This document shows, in pieces, positions 12,181 to 24,095 of a DNA stretch of 64,000 bases; positions within the stretch are counted from its first letter, which is position 1, and each line of letters starts with the position of its first letter. Origin of the DNA: Fallopia convolvulus (taxonomy: Eukaryota; Streptophyta; Magnoliopsida; Caryophyllales; Polygonaceae); NCBI GenBank assembly GCA_964016875.1, contig OZ024723.1:13731343-13795342 (forward strand). The letters run 5' to 3'. A program made the position numbers and the translations under genes. The notes beneath the pieces were generated by a model. That model was given only the letters and a program-made list of their open reading frames with translations, was not told the DNA's origin and ran no database searches.

Positions 12181-13700
12181 ATCAAAGTTACCATGACAGG
12201 ATATGTGCAGGAAGTTGAGATGACAAAAAAGAAATGGTTAACCCAGCATATGGAATTTAACATTAAGACAATTTATAGCATCACTGCAGTTACATATTTG
12301 TACAATGGAGATCCTCTAGCTATTCTTACCACAAAATATCACCAGTGCCAACAAACTATCCATAGATAATCAACAACTTATATCATGTAGCATGACTGGA
12401 ATTCTTCTATCCCAAAAAATATCACCAGTGGTGACAACCACCCATTACTGATCATAAGACAGGATATATCAATTAGCATGCCAGGAAATCTTCTAGCTAA
12501 TCACAACACAATATCTCCAGTGCCAAGAACTAATTACACACAACTAATCAGATAGACGGAAATATCCCAAATTGACCACAAAAAGATACTAATTACCGCA
12601 GAAGGAGTGCACATGGAATAACCTTCAATCTTCACTGGGAACAGGAGGGAAATATAGGCTGTCCACATCCTCGAACACCAATACATTACCTCACGCCACA
12701 AATTTTAAGCGGTGTCTGATTCCAGTTTTGAAGTCGTAGAGCGTCAGATAACCACTTGACCGTGCAAAAACCTTAAGACTGCTGTCTGGACCCATCAAAC
12801 CATACACTTGGCTTGGTCCAGAGGAGAGATCAAACCATATCATATCATCCCATCGCTCATTCAGCCACCCCAATACACCAACTGGTTAGGAGAGTTGTCA
12901 TCACCCCAACGAACAAGCGACAGTTTTCCTTCCCAATTGCAAATCCCAGTATAATAATCATCGTCCTCCTCCGGCTCTGGCGGCATCGGAATGAAGCCAA
13001 AACTTTCTTCCACAAAGTCAAATGTCAAAACAACATGGGACCCATCGGCGCAGGACCCTTTCCAGTAACAAACACGTCCTATCACTACACCTGAACGGAA
13101 GTCGGAGGGAAGCCAACCCCTAATATTCTCCGGTTTAAAGATTGTATAATCCCCTTTGTCTTGTGAGATAAGAACACCCAACGACCCATCCTCTTTCTTA
13201 TCGGTCATATAAAAATTGAGTACAATCAACTTAAAGCGATAGCCATCATCTGGGTTGACCCAGAAACCAGTGCAACAACAACTTATTAGCATTTTATCCC
13301 AGGTATAATCCCCTAAGGGTTGCGTTGGAACAACGAAAAACTTATTCTTCATTGCAAAATTCCCCACAATAAAGAAGTTGAACGATTGATTGAAATAGCA
13401 CCTGACTCCCTTGTCACAGCCCCAGAAGTAGATGCTACACGAATTTGTTTGCCGCTGAAGGACCTTTTCCTTCTCCAGAGGTATGCTGTAGGGTTTAACA
13501 TCGATCCACTTTGCCACATGCCGTCTTTGATATTCAACACAGAACCTTGGATTTTGGAGAGATAGGTGCTCTTGCATGAAGTAATCGGAGTCGATTACTT
13601 CCTTCCATTCCCGGCAAACCGTTCAAAATCTAAGTATTGATTTCACTGGTAAACGGGTGGCCACCAGATGCACGACATGTTGAGGAAAGTAGTCGGACAT
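12180..13700 (-). repeat. Dispersed segment also present inverted at about 41430-42910
   Basis: The F-box pseudogene and roughly 400 bp of its 3' flank recur on the other strand near 41.4-42.9 kb. The flank match includes the stretch around 12240-12320 against 42800-42880 (CTAGAGGATCTCCATTGTAC on the plus strand of the second copy). Similarity at the 5' side falls off soon after the start codon. Confidence 0.8.
12625..13700 (-). pseudogene. F-box protein pseudogene (copy A), single exon
   Basis: The start MSDYFPQHVVHLVATRLPVK is a typical plant F-box N-terminus and leads into TVCREW. The rest resembles an F-box-associated C-terminal domain (IYFWGCDKGVRCYF; FGFIPMPPEPE; LSLVRWGD; SGYLTLYDFKTG). 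F-box proteins recruit substrates to SCF ubiquitin ligases. Three lesions are visible against its paralogue at 41439: a TGA where the paralogue has CGA just before TVCREW (about 13624), a one-base deletion near 12885 at the QLV/GVLGW join, and a TGA near 12691 where the paralogue has Leu. The frame would otherwise run to 12625 and end PVPSED. Different lesions hit the other copy, so both decayed after they separated. Confidence 0.8.
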
Positions 13701-13859
13701 TTTTGAAGATCGATCAACAGTAAATCCCAGTTTTTTTTTGGAAAAGGCAAAAATATGTATTAAAGGGGAAAGCCTCTGGCGACAATAGACACCAGCAGGA
13801 ATTCGCAGGAGTTCGCAGATGTACAGTCGGAGTTCGCAGTTTACAATAGACACCAGCAG

Positions 13860-14700
13860 GTTACAAAAGGCTCACAAGACAAAAACAGCAAAAGCAGAGG
13901 AGAGCTCATAAGATAAAGCCTCTGACGACAATGGGACGCTTTAGGTTATGAGCGTGGAGAGCCAGCAAACCCCAGCTGAGCAGACGAAGGAGGTGAACAG
14001 ACTTTCGGAAATGAAAAGTACTCCAAGTTCAGTGAAGGAGGTGAACAGATGCTTTCATGCAACAGAAATAAAGGAAAAATGGAAAAAAAATGAGTGAATC
14101 TTCTCGAAGAAGATTGTGGACAATTGGGGGTCTACAGAGATGGGGATTTGGGTTTAATAAAGTACTAGTTAATTTTATGTATTTATTTGTTATGTTGTTT
14201 TTTTTGTATTTAGTCATTTTAACCTTGTTCTGATTAAAAAATAAAAAATAATTAACCCAAAAAATCATAACTTTTTTTTCCTAAATATAGATACTAATTT
14301 TGTATATGTTTGAATTATTCAAAATTAAATTAATTTGTGGGTTGTTTTAAGTTAATTAATCGCATATTTAACATTTTTATATATAACAGCGTTATTTAAA
14401 TTTTTGGAGAGAGGAATCGTTAGAAACCGCGTTATTGAGAAGTTTCAAGTCGGCTCCGTTCCACTTGCAGTTGATTTGAGACTTTGTACCCACATTCGTC
14501 ACGATGCCCTAGGGCTGTCACTACTCACTAGTCTGCTACTAACTACTCTAATATCTTTCGTTATTAAAAAAATTCTTTAACTACTTTATTTTAGTCAAAT
14601 AACATAAATACAGTGATATTTTCCAAAGTTTAACCTAAATAATTAAAAAAATGACTTATATTATGAAAAATCATTTGGTGCCCAAAACTCAAAAGTGTCT
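13860..14700. other. Intergenic, short direct repeats then AT-rich DNA
   Basis: 13795-13870 holds imperfect repeats of GAGTTCGCAG and ACACCAGCAGG. Beyond about 14150 the sequence is AT-rich with no gene seen. Confidence 0.45.
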
Positions 14701-14744
14701 TAGATTGTGCAACGGAGGTATTTCACTATGTATCCTGTCATACT

Positions 14745-15270
14745 TGATTCTAAATCATGTCAAGTGAACTTCGTTATTGTGAATCGCTGGTCATGTGTGT
14801 GTTTTAGATGATCTAAACACAGAACAACCTAGGATTTAAAACAAACAAAACCCAGAGATCAGGATCCGTTTGAAGGACTTGTAGTTCTCATTCGAAGGTG
14901 ATATATATTGTGCATTTTCTCGATTTGGGTAATAGTGGATTTCGCGCAAGCTAAGTGTGCAATTCGTTTTTTGCGCAAGTGTGCAATAGTGTGCATTAGC
15001 GCATCGACCTGGTCTTGTGTTTGTTTTAGATGATCTAAGCACAAAATAACTACGACTTTTAAAAAAAACGAGAGATTACGATCCATCTGAACGACTTGTA
15101 GTTCTCAATCGAAGTTGATATATATTGTGCATTTGCTCGATTTGGGTAATAGCGGATTTTGTGCAAGTGTGCAATTCGTTATTTGTGAAAGTGAGCATTA
15201 GTGAATCGTTGGTCATACGTTTGTTTTAGATGATCGATCTCAACACAAAATAACTAAACCTTTCAAACGC
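14745..15270 (+). repeat. GTGTGCA-type dispersed repeat (R), two to three units
   Basis: Contains recurring blocks: CGCAAGTGTGCAAT, GTCATGTGTTTGTTTTAGATGATC, CGATCCATTTGAAGGACTTG and CTCGATTTGGGTAATAG. Units repeat about every 217 bp here. It lies directly 3' of the 212-residue family gene at 15510-16148. Confidence 0.75.
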
Positions 15271-15509
15271 ACACATGATGGTTTTGCAAACATATATTCA
15301 TTCATACGTGGCTAACCAAAATACACCAAATGGACAACAAACTAGCAGACTAATGGAAATTAAAGGACATAAAACATTAAACATAGAAGAGACATAGTAG
15401 CAAACATTAAACATACAAGACACATACTAGCAAACATTAAACATAGAAGAGGCCTACGATCAAACATTAAACACAGAAGAGGCGTACTAGCAAACAAATG
15501 CGTGCAATA

Positions 15510-16148
15510 TTAGGTACGCTTCGACCTCTTGGCCATCCTTTGGTACTCTGCCCTAGCGTACCCAGGCGGAAGAAGCACACCTTGAGGTGCGGTCGATGTC
15601 GAAGCTGACCTCTTCCCTCTGTCGTTCATGAGACGTCGACGGATGTCGTCAATCTCTGCCCGAATTTCAATAATGCGGAGCTCCTCCCAGAAGAGTCGCT
15701 CGAAACTCTCCATCCAGCCGTAGTCAGTGAGGGTATCACCGAGCGACTTCCTTCCTACGGCCGGATTTTTCAGTAGCCATCGAAGAACCAGACGGACCTC
15801 CATCAAGGCTCAGTGCACCGCAAGTGCCTGGTTCACTGTGAGGACTGGCTCCGGACGTGGCGCGTCTTCATCGACACGAACGATGGACATGTCCGCGACA
15901 GGGAGCGCCAAGACACGCTTCCCCGATTTGACTTCCATCCTCAGTACGGGATCATGCATCATCATTTCGTTGTTTCTTTCCTCCTCGACTATCCTAGTGA
16001 AGGATGGAGTGTGGCTCATCGCGTTGAGGCAAGCCGCCAAGCATTGGCGTCCTTCCGAGCTCCGCCGTGTGAAGTTGCGGATGAACATGCGTATGTCCAC
16101 CAAAACCCGGGCGAGTTGGGGGCTGTGGTTGTTTGTGTTGTAAGCCAT
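15510..16148 (-). pseudogene. 212-residue family of unknown function, copy A, one nonsense codon
   Basis: Chosen start is MAYNTNNHSPQLARV, shared with the copy at 53715; the frame is open further upstream to 16295. Reading continues through DIRMFIRNFTRRSSEGRQC, an acidic and hydrophobic middle, and LRWLLKNPAVGRKSLGDTLT to the basic tail GYARAEYQRMAKRSKRT, which could act as a nuclear signal. A TGA at about 15807-15809 stands where both relatives have Trp (VHWAL). I do not recognise the family. It has no obvious domain, no signal peptide and no membrane span. The last part is helical and charged. All three copies in the window are next to R repeats, which suggests the gene travels with a mobile or segmentally duplicated unit. 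Confidence 0.6.
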
Positions 16149-16734
16149 TGGAAAAGGGTTCAAGATGTTGAAGGATTTTGTGTTGGTGTAGAGAATTCTT
16201 GTAAATTTTCTTGTTGATCGAGTGAGAACATATATACGTACATTAGGACTTAGGAGCAATAACTTACTTATAGGGACATTGGAGTTCTCCACCAAAAAAA
16301 GGGACGTTAGAGGTCAATAGTTTAACCGAAGAGGAAATTTTTCCCGCCAAGCACTCTTTCATTTCCCTCCAAAACATGGCTTAATAGTGTTTTATCAAAA
16401 AAAAATTGGGAGAAGTACTTTTGATTTGACTTTACCCACTTCTAGCCGTAATAGTGTAATACTATAAGCCTATACGGCTATACCCTATAACCATCATTAC
16501 ATTCATTTTTTATTTTTTTGGTCCATTAAAATCCTAAATAACTTGTTTATTTGTAACTTGTAAGTACAACCACTTTGAATTGTTTATGGTAGACGGATGA
16601 AGTATTGTACATAATTTCTAGCGTTTTATTATTAAATTTTAGAAGGGTCCTTCCCATTTTGCGACAATGTGCATTCAGTTATTTTGATGGAAGACATACA
16701 TACATAGATGATATACTCTATTTATATCCTGTCA

Positions 16735-17010
16735 TAATGAAAACGAAATCCTGTCATGATGTCTTCCTTATACCTGCGAATTGCTGGTCATGTATTTGTT
16801 TTCAGATAATCTCAACACATATAAACTACAGCTTTGAATCTCACAAAACCAACACTATGCAATCCATTGGAAGAACCGCAAGTTTTTGGTGAAAATTGAT
16901 ATTTTCCCTAATTGCGATTTTTTGTATGATTGCATTTCGCGTAAGTGTGCAATACGTTATTTTTGCAGTGTGCAATTATCGATTTTTGGTATTCTTAAGT
17001 TTACGTAGTA
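16735..17010 (+). repeat. R repeat, partial unit 5' of copy A
   Basis: Carries TATCCTGTCATAATG, CTGGTCATGTATTTG, and GTAAGTGTGCAATACG followed by GCAGTGTGCAA. It is in the same orientation as the R block on the other side of the copy A gene, so the two flanks are direct repeats. Confidence 0.65.
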
Positions 17011-17159
17011 AGTATTCTTAAACAACTAATGATAACGTCTCAAATGTGCTATTAGTACAATATAGAATTACTGTTTTATCAACACTACACGTGCATGTGA
17101 CCTTGTACACAAAGGTAGACGGCACATCAACATGCAATTTCCTATAGAAGCAACAAACT

Positions 17160-17330
17160 TGGAACGTATTCACAAATTTGATGAATGTAATCCACGTCTA
17201 GCCCCCTAAATGACTTACGCATTTTGATGAATGTAATCCACGTCTAGCCACATCAATGACTTACGCATTTTGGAATCAAGGTTATAAACGATCAAGTACG
17301 GATCCCCACTGTTACAGGGATCGAATGTCT
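17160..17330 (-). pseudogene. F-box gene 3' fragment with an internal tandem duplication
   Basis: On the minus strand it reads DPYLIVYNLDSKMRKSLMWL then DVDYIHQ, matching the C-terminus of the F-box gene at 22311-23440. A block of about 48 bp spanning KS(L/F)xxLDVDYIHQ occurs twice in tandem (about 17178-17270). No F-box precedes it. Confidence 0.6.
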
Positions 17331-17628
17331 TACAAGACAAACACAAACATTTTATTTTACGAGGATCGACTGATTTACGCATTTTGAAATAAAAGGGAGT
17401 ATAAAATAAGATCAATTCCCTAAACACAACTTGGCCCATTTTTTTTGCCTATAATATAATATCCATGCCCTTAAAAAGAAAATTAGCCCAGTCGTAAGCG
17501 TTATGTTTAGGAATACATAATTATCATTTTAGTGGTGGTTGTATTATATATAAAATCATATCATAGGGAAGGGGGGGTTCTTAAACAGTTAGAAGTGTGC
17601 AATATGTATCAGTAGAGCGTGCAATTCA

Positions 17629-18801
17629 CTACCAAAATCCAACAACATAATTGCAACTTGCAAGGAAAACATCAATCCACAAAAGCAGCAGCAGACTTGG
17701 TACGTACTCAGATATGTAATGAATTGTGTTCCTCAGATGTGGCCTCTCCACCGTTGTACAAGTGAACATGACACCAAGGCGATATACGAGCAGCTCCGGA
17801 TCTAGATCAATTTCAAAGAGTTCGAGTGGGTGTATCAATACATGATTGTTGGGCATGAAATGTATGGCACGAGCCCATGGGAAGTGAAAGGTGTATTGCC
17901 TTACCCATTCCACATTCCCGTCCGACTCTCTCATAACCCACAGTTCATACAAGCAATTAGTAACCGCCAACGTCGACCCATTGTTGATAACTACAACCTT
18001 GCCCAAGGACCCAAGATGACTGCCAACTTCTGCCGGCAAAGACATCATTGTCATCACCCCCGTGGACAATGTGTACGAAACCATGCTGCACGTGGATAAA
18101 TCCCCAGAATTGTCTTCGTGCAAGAAATACAGCTTCCCTTTGTAATAGCAGCCATCTTGAGACCATAAGTTTGGTATCCAGCGGAGTAGCATGTTCGTGT
18201 TATTCAGCGTCCATGCAAATCGCTTGACGCTGGACACAGCGACACGATCCAACCAAAAACGATGAAAGATTAACACGACCACCATATATTCATCGCTTTC
18301 GGCCTCATAACCCATGCCAATAGGATGGCTAAATGTCCCAAAATTATTTTTTCTTGGAAAAAAATACAGAACTTCTGGCAACAGTTGCTTCTTTCTGAGT
18401 GCGGGGTTCCAGAGCTATAACGGGGCAAAATCCTCCTTGTCCGTCCCCCGTGTCAGCAGGAACAACCCGTCAATATAAGAGAGGATGCACCACATGCCCG
18501 CAATTGAACCGATCTCCCCTAGTTGCCGAAGTGAGCAGGAAGTTTCGGCAAAGGTAGTTTCATCTAACGTCACACAATCACAGGCGTTGCCCTGGACCGT
18601 CATCAGCATCCGTCTTCCAGGATTTGCCTTTGAGATGCGTACATGTCATTGCAGAAACTCGCTACTCCTTATCCATGCCATCCACTGGACGCATACGAGC
18701 TGGCACCGGAGTAAATCCTCGGGCGACAACAGGAGCAGTATGTTGTACAACATGTCGTCCGGTAGGTGCTGAGCAGAAATTGCCAGCCTTGTTGAAGTCG
18801 T
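17629..18801 (-). pseudogene. F-box protein pseudogene (copy 1 of the tandem pair)
   Basis: The F-box reads AQHLPDDMLYNILLLLSPED then LLRCQLVCVQWMAWIRSS. It is followed by an F-box-associated domain (LSYIDGLFLLTRG; LWNPALRKK; GMGYEAESDEYMVV; VSYTLSTGVMTM; HYISEYVPSLLLLL). Visible lesions are ACG at 18799-18801 where copy 2 has its ATG start, a TGA just after SSEFLQ (about 18650), and a TAG after DFAPL (about 18415) where copy 2 has CAG. The region from 18381 to 17629 is still open. The coiled-coil gene at 19479 lies about 680 bp upstream on the same strand, as in the duplicate. Confidence 0.8.
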
Positions 18802-19478
18802 GCACCACCTATGGGAGATCAGTTATTTTATAAATTCAACATTATAAGACTGAATAAATATGATGTAAATCAATTCAATTGTCCGTAAATTCAGAACATT
18901 TGATAAACATCAATTAGCTATAGTTGTAACTAATGCTCCATAAGATGCTAAAAAAAGCTCCAATGTAACAATAAATTTACACCAGAAAAACCCAAAACTA
19001 TCCCCCTTAACATGATTATGAAACAGCTACTACCTAGGAGTCATAGACCGTTATTTTGGGGGGAAATCCCCCTTAACATGAGTGCTGGTTATAAGCATGT
19101 GGAGATGAGTCTGGTCAAGCTCATCAGGGTATTTGTAAGTGTTTAGGCAAGTCCTTGAGTTGTACACTTGTATTTTTAAAAATTTTCCTATTTAGACATC
19201 TGTGGTCTCTACTTCCCCACTATTTCTAATAAAAATATTTACCATGAGCAAAAAAAACCAGAAAATTTCGATTTTGACCAGACTATCAAAAGTTTCGAAA
19301 TTGACCCGAATTCGATACTACTTTTCCGTCATCTTATTGATATGTAAACTTCAATTGTTAGAAATAAACTACCTCCTTCTACCAAAACAAAATAACCCAC
19401 CTCCCAAAACAAAGATAACTGCCCAAGTGCAATCAAAGATGCCCAACAACACAAACTTCTAATTCAACCGAAAAACAT

Positions 19479-19823
19479 TCAAATTAAGAGTTTGCACTCT
19501 TTTATGAGGAGAGCATGCAAGTAAGGAGGGGATGGATAATCCTTGTCCAGAGAAGCCTTCTCTTCATCAACGCCCAATTTGTACTCATCAAGGACTTGCA
19601 AACGGCCTAACCGCGTGTAATAATCCTTCAACTTCGCCTCTTCCGCCTCCACCTCCTTCAGTTTAAGATCTGTTGTTTGGCTCGCCATGTAAAACGATTG
19701 AAAACGACGTAGGAGAGCATTGTATGCGCGAGAGAGACGGCGATAACCTTCTTGTTGGCGGTAAAATCCGCGTTCACACTCATCGCAATCGCAGTAACTA
19801 GGGTGCGTTGAGGAAGAAGCCAT
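19479..19823 (-). CDS. Small coiled-coil protein, 114 aa, YYxRLGR family, copy 1
   Basis: A single open frame begins MASSSTHPSYCDCDECERGF, with a Cys cluster at residues 11-16. A helical stretch rich in Arg, Gln, Glu and Lys follows (about 20-70). The C-terminal signature is LKDYYTRLGRLQVLDEYKLG, then EEKASLDKDYP and PPYLHALL. The same signature occurs in the genes at 25951, 28060 and 46163. The near-identical duplicate at 25951 also keeps the frame open, which favours a real coding sequence. I do not recognise the family and infer no function beyond likely oligomerisation through the coiled coil. No intron is needed. Confidence 0.65.
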   Translation of the reverse strand: MASSSTHPSYCDCDECERGFYRQQEGYRRLSRAYNALLRRFQSFYMASQTTDLKLKEVEAEEAKLKDYYTRLGRLQVLDEYKLGVDEEKASLDKDYPSPPYLHALLIKECKLLI

Positions 19824-20062
19824 GAACGAAACCCACTAGGTTTTTGGGGACTGAACAGGGACTGAGTACTCAGAGACTCCGAAGATAGAGGTGATCGGAA
19901 GTTTGATTTTGTTTGAGAGGAAAAGGTGGACAGGACGTTTGATTTGTTAAAATGGCTTGCGGTCTACAATATATGTGTATACTGTATACCAAAAAAAGGA
20001 GCCCCGCCTTTATTTTGTTTATTATATAATGAATGGCTTACGTTTCGAGTTTATAAAATGAA

Positions 20063-21177
20063 CAAGTTGATGACCCGGGCCTTGCCCGGGGACTTTTTTA
20101 AATAAAAATTATAATATATTATTTAAATATGATATATGTAATATAGTTTATATAATAAAACAATATTATAAACATTTAAGTTAATTATAATAATATCTTT
20201 TATTATTAAAATGAATACAAAAATTATCTTATTCTTAAAAATGTTATTTATAATATTCATGTAATAATCATGTAAAAGTTGACGTTCTTAACTCATTGGG
20301 TTGGCGCGAATCAACACCAAAAACCAATGAATTGACTCAATCAATCCGTAAATTTTAATTACATGAACTTGTTCTCAACCAAAACTGAACTGACCCGATT
20401 AATTGGTTTAATATTAAGGAATCAATAATTTTTTATTTATTTATTAAGGGATCTGTAATATAAAAAATCAACATACTTATGAATAGAAAACTAATATATT
20501 GTAAAACATAACATATCTATACCGATATTACTTAAATAATTGTCATACTTATTAATATAAAAATGGTATAAAAATCATCATTACTTAAACTAATAAGTAT
20601 GACAATTTTTTAGTAAATATCGGTATGACAAATCGTAATCGTTAAAATTGATCAATTTTAACTATACTTTTTTACAAATTTCGTTATCCATATAGTATAA
20701 TTTTTATAAATATTGTACGTACAAACCCTAATCGTGAAAAAAATAACCGTACGATCAATTATGTAGTATATTTTATCTATATTATATGGACAGAAGATAA
20801 TCAAATATTACAATATAATAAACATGAACAAAGATAAAAAGTTATCCAATCTCATAATAAATTGAAAAAATTATAAATTTTTATATAGTATATTTTATTT
20901 ATACTATATGGATATAAGATAATTAAATATTATAATATAATGAACATGAACAAAGTAAAAATAATGGATAGAGTTAAGAATCTATCCAATCTCATAAAAA
21001 ACTGATAAAAAAATTATTAAGTAAGGTGGGTGGATAAAATTGGAAATTCCATAAGGTAATAGAATTACATAATATATAATTTATTAAAAATCATTATTAA
21101 AAATAGGTTGGATGGAATATAAATTCATAATGACGAATCTGCCCAAAAGTGCTTCAGGTTTAGAAGATATATATTGA
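20063..21177 (-). mobile_element. Probable non-autonomous Helitron, about 1.1 kb
   Basis: The two members of the segmental duplication align up to AAAATGA (20055-20061 against 26511-26517) and again from TTGGCC (21178 against 26519). The intervening 1.1 kb is absent from the second copy, which gives a filled and an empty site. Read on the minus strand, the insert starts TC, and near its end has a perfect hairpin (stem CCCGGGC/GCCCGGG, 3-base loop, 20074-20090) about 7 bases before CTTG. TC start, 3' hairpin and no clear target duplication fit Helitrons, though the canonical CTRR end is not exact. The body is very AT-rich and codes for nothing visible. Confidence 0.5.
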
Positions 21178-21394
21178 TTGGCCCAGTTTATATTTTTCAT
21201 ATAGAATAAGATAAAATTCCTTGAAAAAAATAATAATTAGCCCAGTGGTAAGTTTTATGTTTAAGAATACATACTTAAGATTTTGAGCTTAATTACTAGT
21301 TTTCTTAAAACTAGTGTCAACATCAAATTTCATAATATCTAGCATAATTTTCAATAAAAATTGGAATGTGAATGAACCTAAATAATATAATATT

Positions 21395-22150
21395 ATATAT
21401 ACCTTGTCATACGCACAGAACACTCCTGTCAACGTGGAAGTAGCGCAAGTGTGCAATACGTCATTTTCGAGAGTGTGCTTTAATTGGAGTTCAATTGTTA
21501 AATTGTCGGAAAATTTTTCCCGCCAAGCACTAATTCATTTCCCTCTAAAACAGGGCTTAATAGTGTTTATCAAAAAAAATTGGGAGAAGTACTTTTGATT
21601 TGACATTACCCACTTCTAGCCGTAATAGTGTAATACTATAAGCCTATACCCTATAATCATCATTACATTCATTTTTTATTTTTTTGGTCCATAAAAATCC
21701 TAAATAACTTGTTCATTTGTAACTTGTAAGTACAACCACTTTGAATTGTTTATGGTAGACGGATGGAGTATGTACATAATTTCTAGGGTTTATTTATTAA
21801 ATTTTAGAAGGGTCCTTCCCATTTTGCGACATTGTGCATTCGTTTATTTTGATGGAAGACATACATACATAGATGATATACTCTATTTATATCCTGTCAT
21901 AATGAAAACGAAATCCTGTCATGATGTCTTCCTTATATCTGCGAATTGTTGGTCATGTATTTGTTTGAGATAATCTCAACACATATAAACTACAGCTTTG
22001 AATCTCACAAAACCAACACTATGCAATCCATTGGAAGAACCTTTAGTTTTTGGTGAAAATTGATATTTTCCCTATTTGCGATTTTTTGTATGATTGCATT
22101 TCGCGTAAGTGTGCAATACGTTATTTTTGCAGTGTGCAACTCTCGATTTT
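21395..22150 (+). repeat. R repeat block without the 212-residue gene
   Basis: 21395-21480 and 21890-22150 carry the usual GTGTGCAAT blocks. The DNA between them (CCCGCCAAGCAC, GGAGAAGTACTTTTGATTTG, CTATACCCTATAAT) matches the upstream flank of the 212-residue genes at 16330-16560 and 53390-53560, but the gene itself is missing. Confidence 0.6.
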
Positions 22151-22310
22151 TGGTATTCTTAAGTTTACGTAGTAAGTATTCTTAAACAACAAGGATAATG
22201 ATAACGTATCAAATGTGCTAGTAGTACAATATAGAATTACTGTTTTATCAACATTACACATGCATGTGACCTTGTACACAAAGGTAGACGACCCATCAAC
22301 ATGCACGTTC

Positions 22311-23440
22311 CTAAAGAAGCAGCAAACTTGGAACGTATTCACAAATTTGATGAATGTAATCCACGTCTAGCCCCCTAAATGACTTACACATTTTGGAATC
22401 AAGGTTATAAACGATCAAGCACGGATCCGCACAGAAAGAGAGATCGATTGGGAATGGGTGTATTACTATGTCATTGTTTCGCTTGACGTGTATAGCCCGT
22501 GCACCTGGGAGATCAAAAGTGTATTTCTTGATCCATCCCCCGCTTGACTCGTTAAAAACCCACATGGAATTCATGAAATCTGAGATAGCTAACGTGGAGC
22601 CATCGTCAATTACTATAGCTTTTCTCATCCAACCCATTGACTCGTTCCACTCTTGTGGCAGATCCGTTGTGTTGATCATTCCCGTTGACACCTCGAAGAA
22701 GCCAACTTCCAGGTTGTTACACCATCAAAGTAATTATAGCACACGAAGTATAGCGCCCCCTTGAAGAAGCATGGATACATATACCACATACCTTGATTCC
22801 AGTCGATATCGTGTCGGGAGACTGGCTGCACCGTCCATGCAAAGGTCTTCATGCTAAAAACAGCCACATAATGCAGCGTATACTCGCAGAAAATGAATCT
22901 AACGATCTTGTAATCGTCGTTCTCTGAGTCGTATCCGATCCCAAGGTCGGCAACTTCTGCCCGTACAAATGGGTCGTCGTTACACCCGGGTACATCCGGC
23001 AATGTGCGGAATTTATCGAGGGTGGGATTCCATAAATGTAATGGTGCAAATTCCTCTCTGTACGTACCCCGTCTCAAGAGAAACACGCCATCCATATAAG
23101 AGATTATGAACGACGATTCCATAACATCTGGATCACCAAGCGCAAGGAGTGAACTGGAAGTTGGGTTCAATGCCGTTTCTTGTCGAGTCACACAATCCTG
23201 GACCGGACCTTGTACCGTCATAAGCATGCGTCGGTGATTAGTTGCTTGTGACCTTCTTAGATGAAGTTGGACAAACCGACTACTCTTTATTATGGCCATC
23301 CACTCAGTGCATACAATTTGAGATCGTACAAGATCCTCAACCAACATGTCGAGTAATATCTCTTCTCGAATCTCATTCGTCAGGTAAGTTTGGGGACATG
23401 TTTGGACGTACCTCTGGGACATGATTGCCAATCGAAACAA
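22311..23440 (-). pseudogene. F-box protein gene (third cluster member), one frameshift
   Basis: The N-terminal half (23440-22676) starts MFRLAIMSQRYVQTCPQTYL, with an alternative Met at 23422. It carries an F-box (LTNEIREEILLDMLVEDLVR then VCTEWMAIIKSS) and an F-box-associated domain (LSLLALGD region; IISYMDGVFLLRRG; LHLWNPTLDKF; GIGYDSENDDYKIV). The C-terminal half (22691-22311) gives VSTGMINTTDLPQEW, IDDGSTLAISDFMNSMWVF and DVDYIHQICEYVPSLLLL. The two halves differ by one reading frame at about 22712-22720, just before NNLEVGFFEVSTGM. This is the least damaged of the cluster; a single-base assembly error would make it a complete gene. Presumed role is SCF substrate recognition, target unknown. 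Confidence 0.75.
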
Positions 23441-24095
23441 GATGATATATGTAGATCTGTTTAGGATTATTTTTTTGGCTTTACAGTGAAGAATTAGTAA
23501 GGAGAGAAACGATACGAAGGGCCTATTATTTATAGAACACGTTGGGAACTGAGGGAGTTAATGTTACACGCGGTTGATTCGAATTATTTGGACGAAAGTA
23601 ACCGTTCCTTGATGACGGTTTGGTGGTTGTACAAAAAAAATGAAGACGGTTTTATTGTTTTGTTTTCAAGTTCTAAATACGGCGAATTACTTCCCTAATC
23701 AGTTCAAATAATAACTGTCATTTAATTTTTTTTTATAAAGGTCATTTAATTTAAGTACGTAGAACTAAGGCGGTAGTAAGCCTAGCGGCAGATGAAAAGG
23801 AAATAAAAGGGAGTATAAAATAAGATCCATTCCCTAAAAACAACATGACCATTTTATTTTTTTAATATAAAATAAGATGCATTCCCTTAAAAAGAAAATT
23901 AGCCCAGTCGTAAGTGTTATGTTTAAGAATACATAATTACCATTTTAGTGGTGGTTGTAATTATATATAAAATCATATAATAGGGAACGGGGGTTCTTAA
24001 ACAGTTAGAACTGTGCAATCTGTATCAGTAGAGTGTGCAATTCACTACCAAAATCCAACAACATAATTGAAACTTGCAAGGACAACATCAATCCA

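Larger units (their letters stand above)
17390..19985. repeat. Segmental duplication, unit 1 (partner about 23800-26480)
   Basis: The left edge AAGGGAGTATAAAATAAGATC and the right edge near GTATACCAAAAAAAGGAG both recur about 6.4-6.5 kb to the right in the same orientation. The unit contains an F-box pseudogene and a coiled-coil gene on the minus strand. Confidence 0.8.

Noticed and set aside
15727..16217. Plus-strand open frames of 134-138 codons
   Set aside because: Antisense of the 212-residue family gene; the paralogues conserve the minus-strand reading.
14745..17010. LTR retrotransposon made of two direct R repeats around the 212-residue gene
   Set aside because: R blocks also occur alone and with variable unit number; no TG..CA ends, primer site or polypurine tract were seen.
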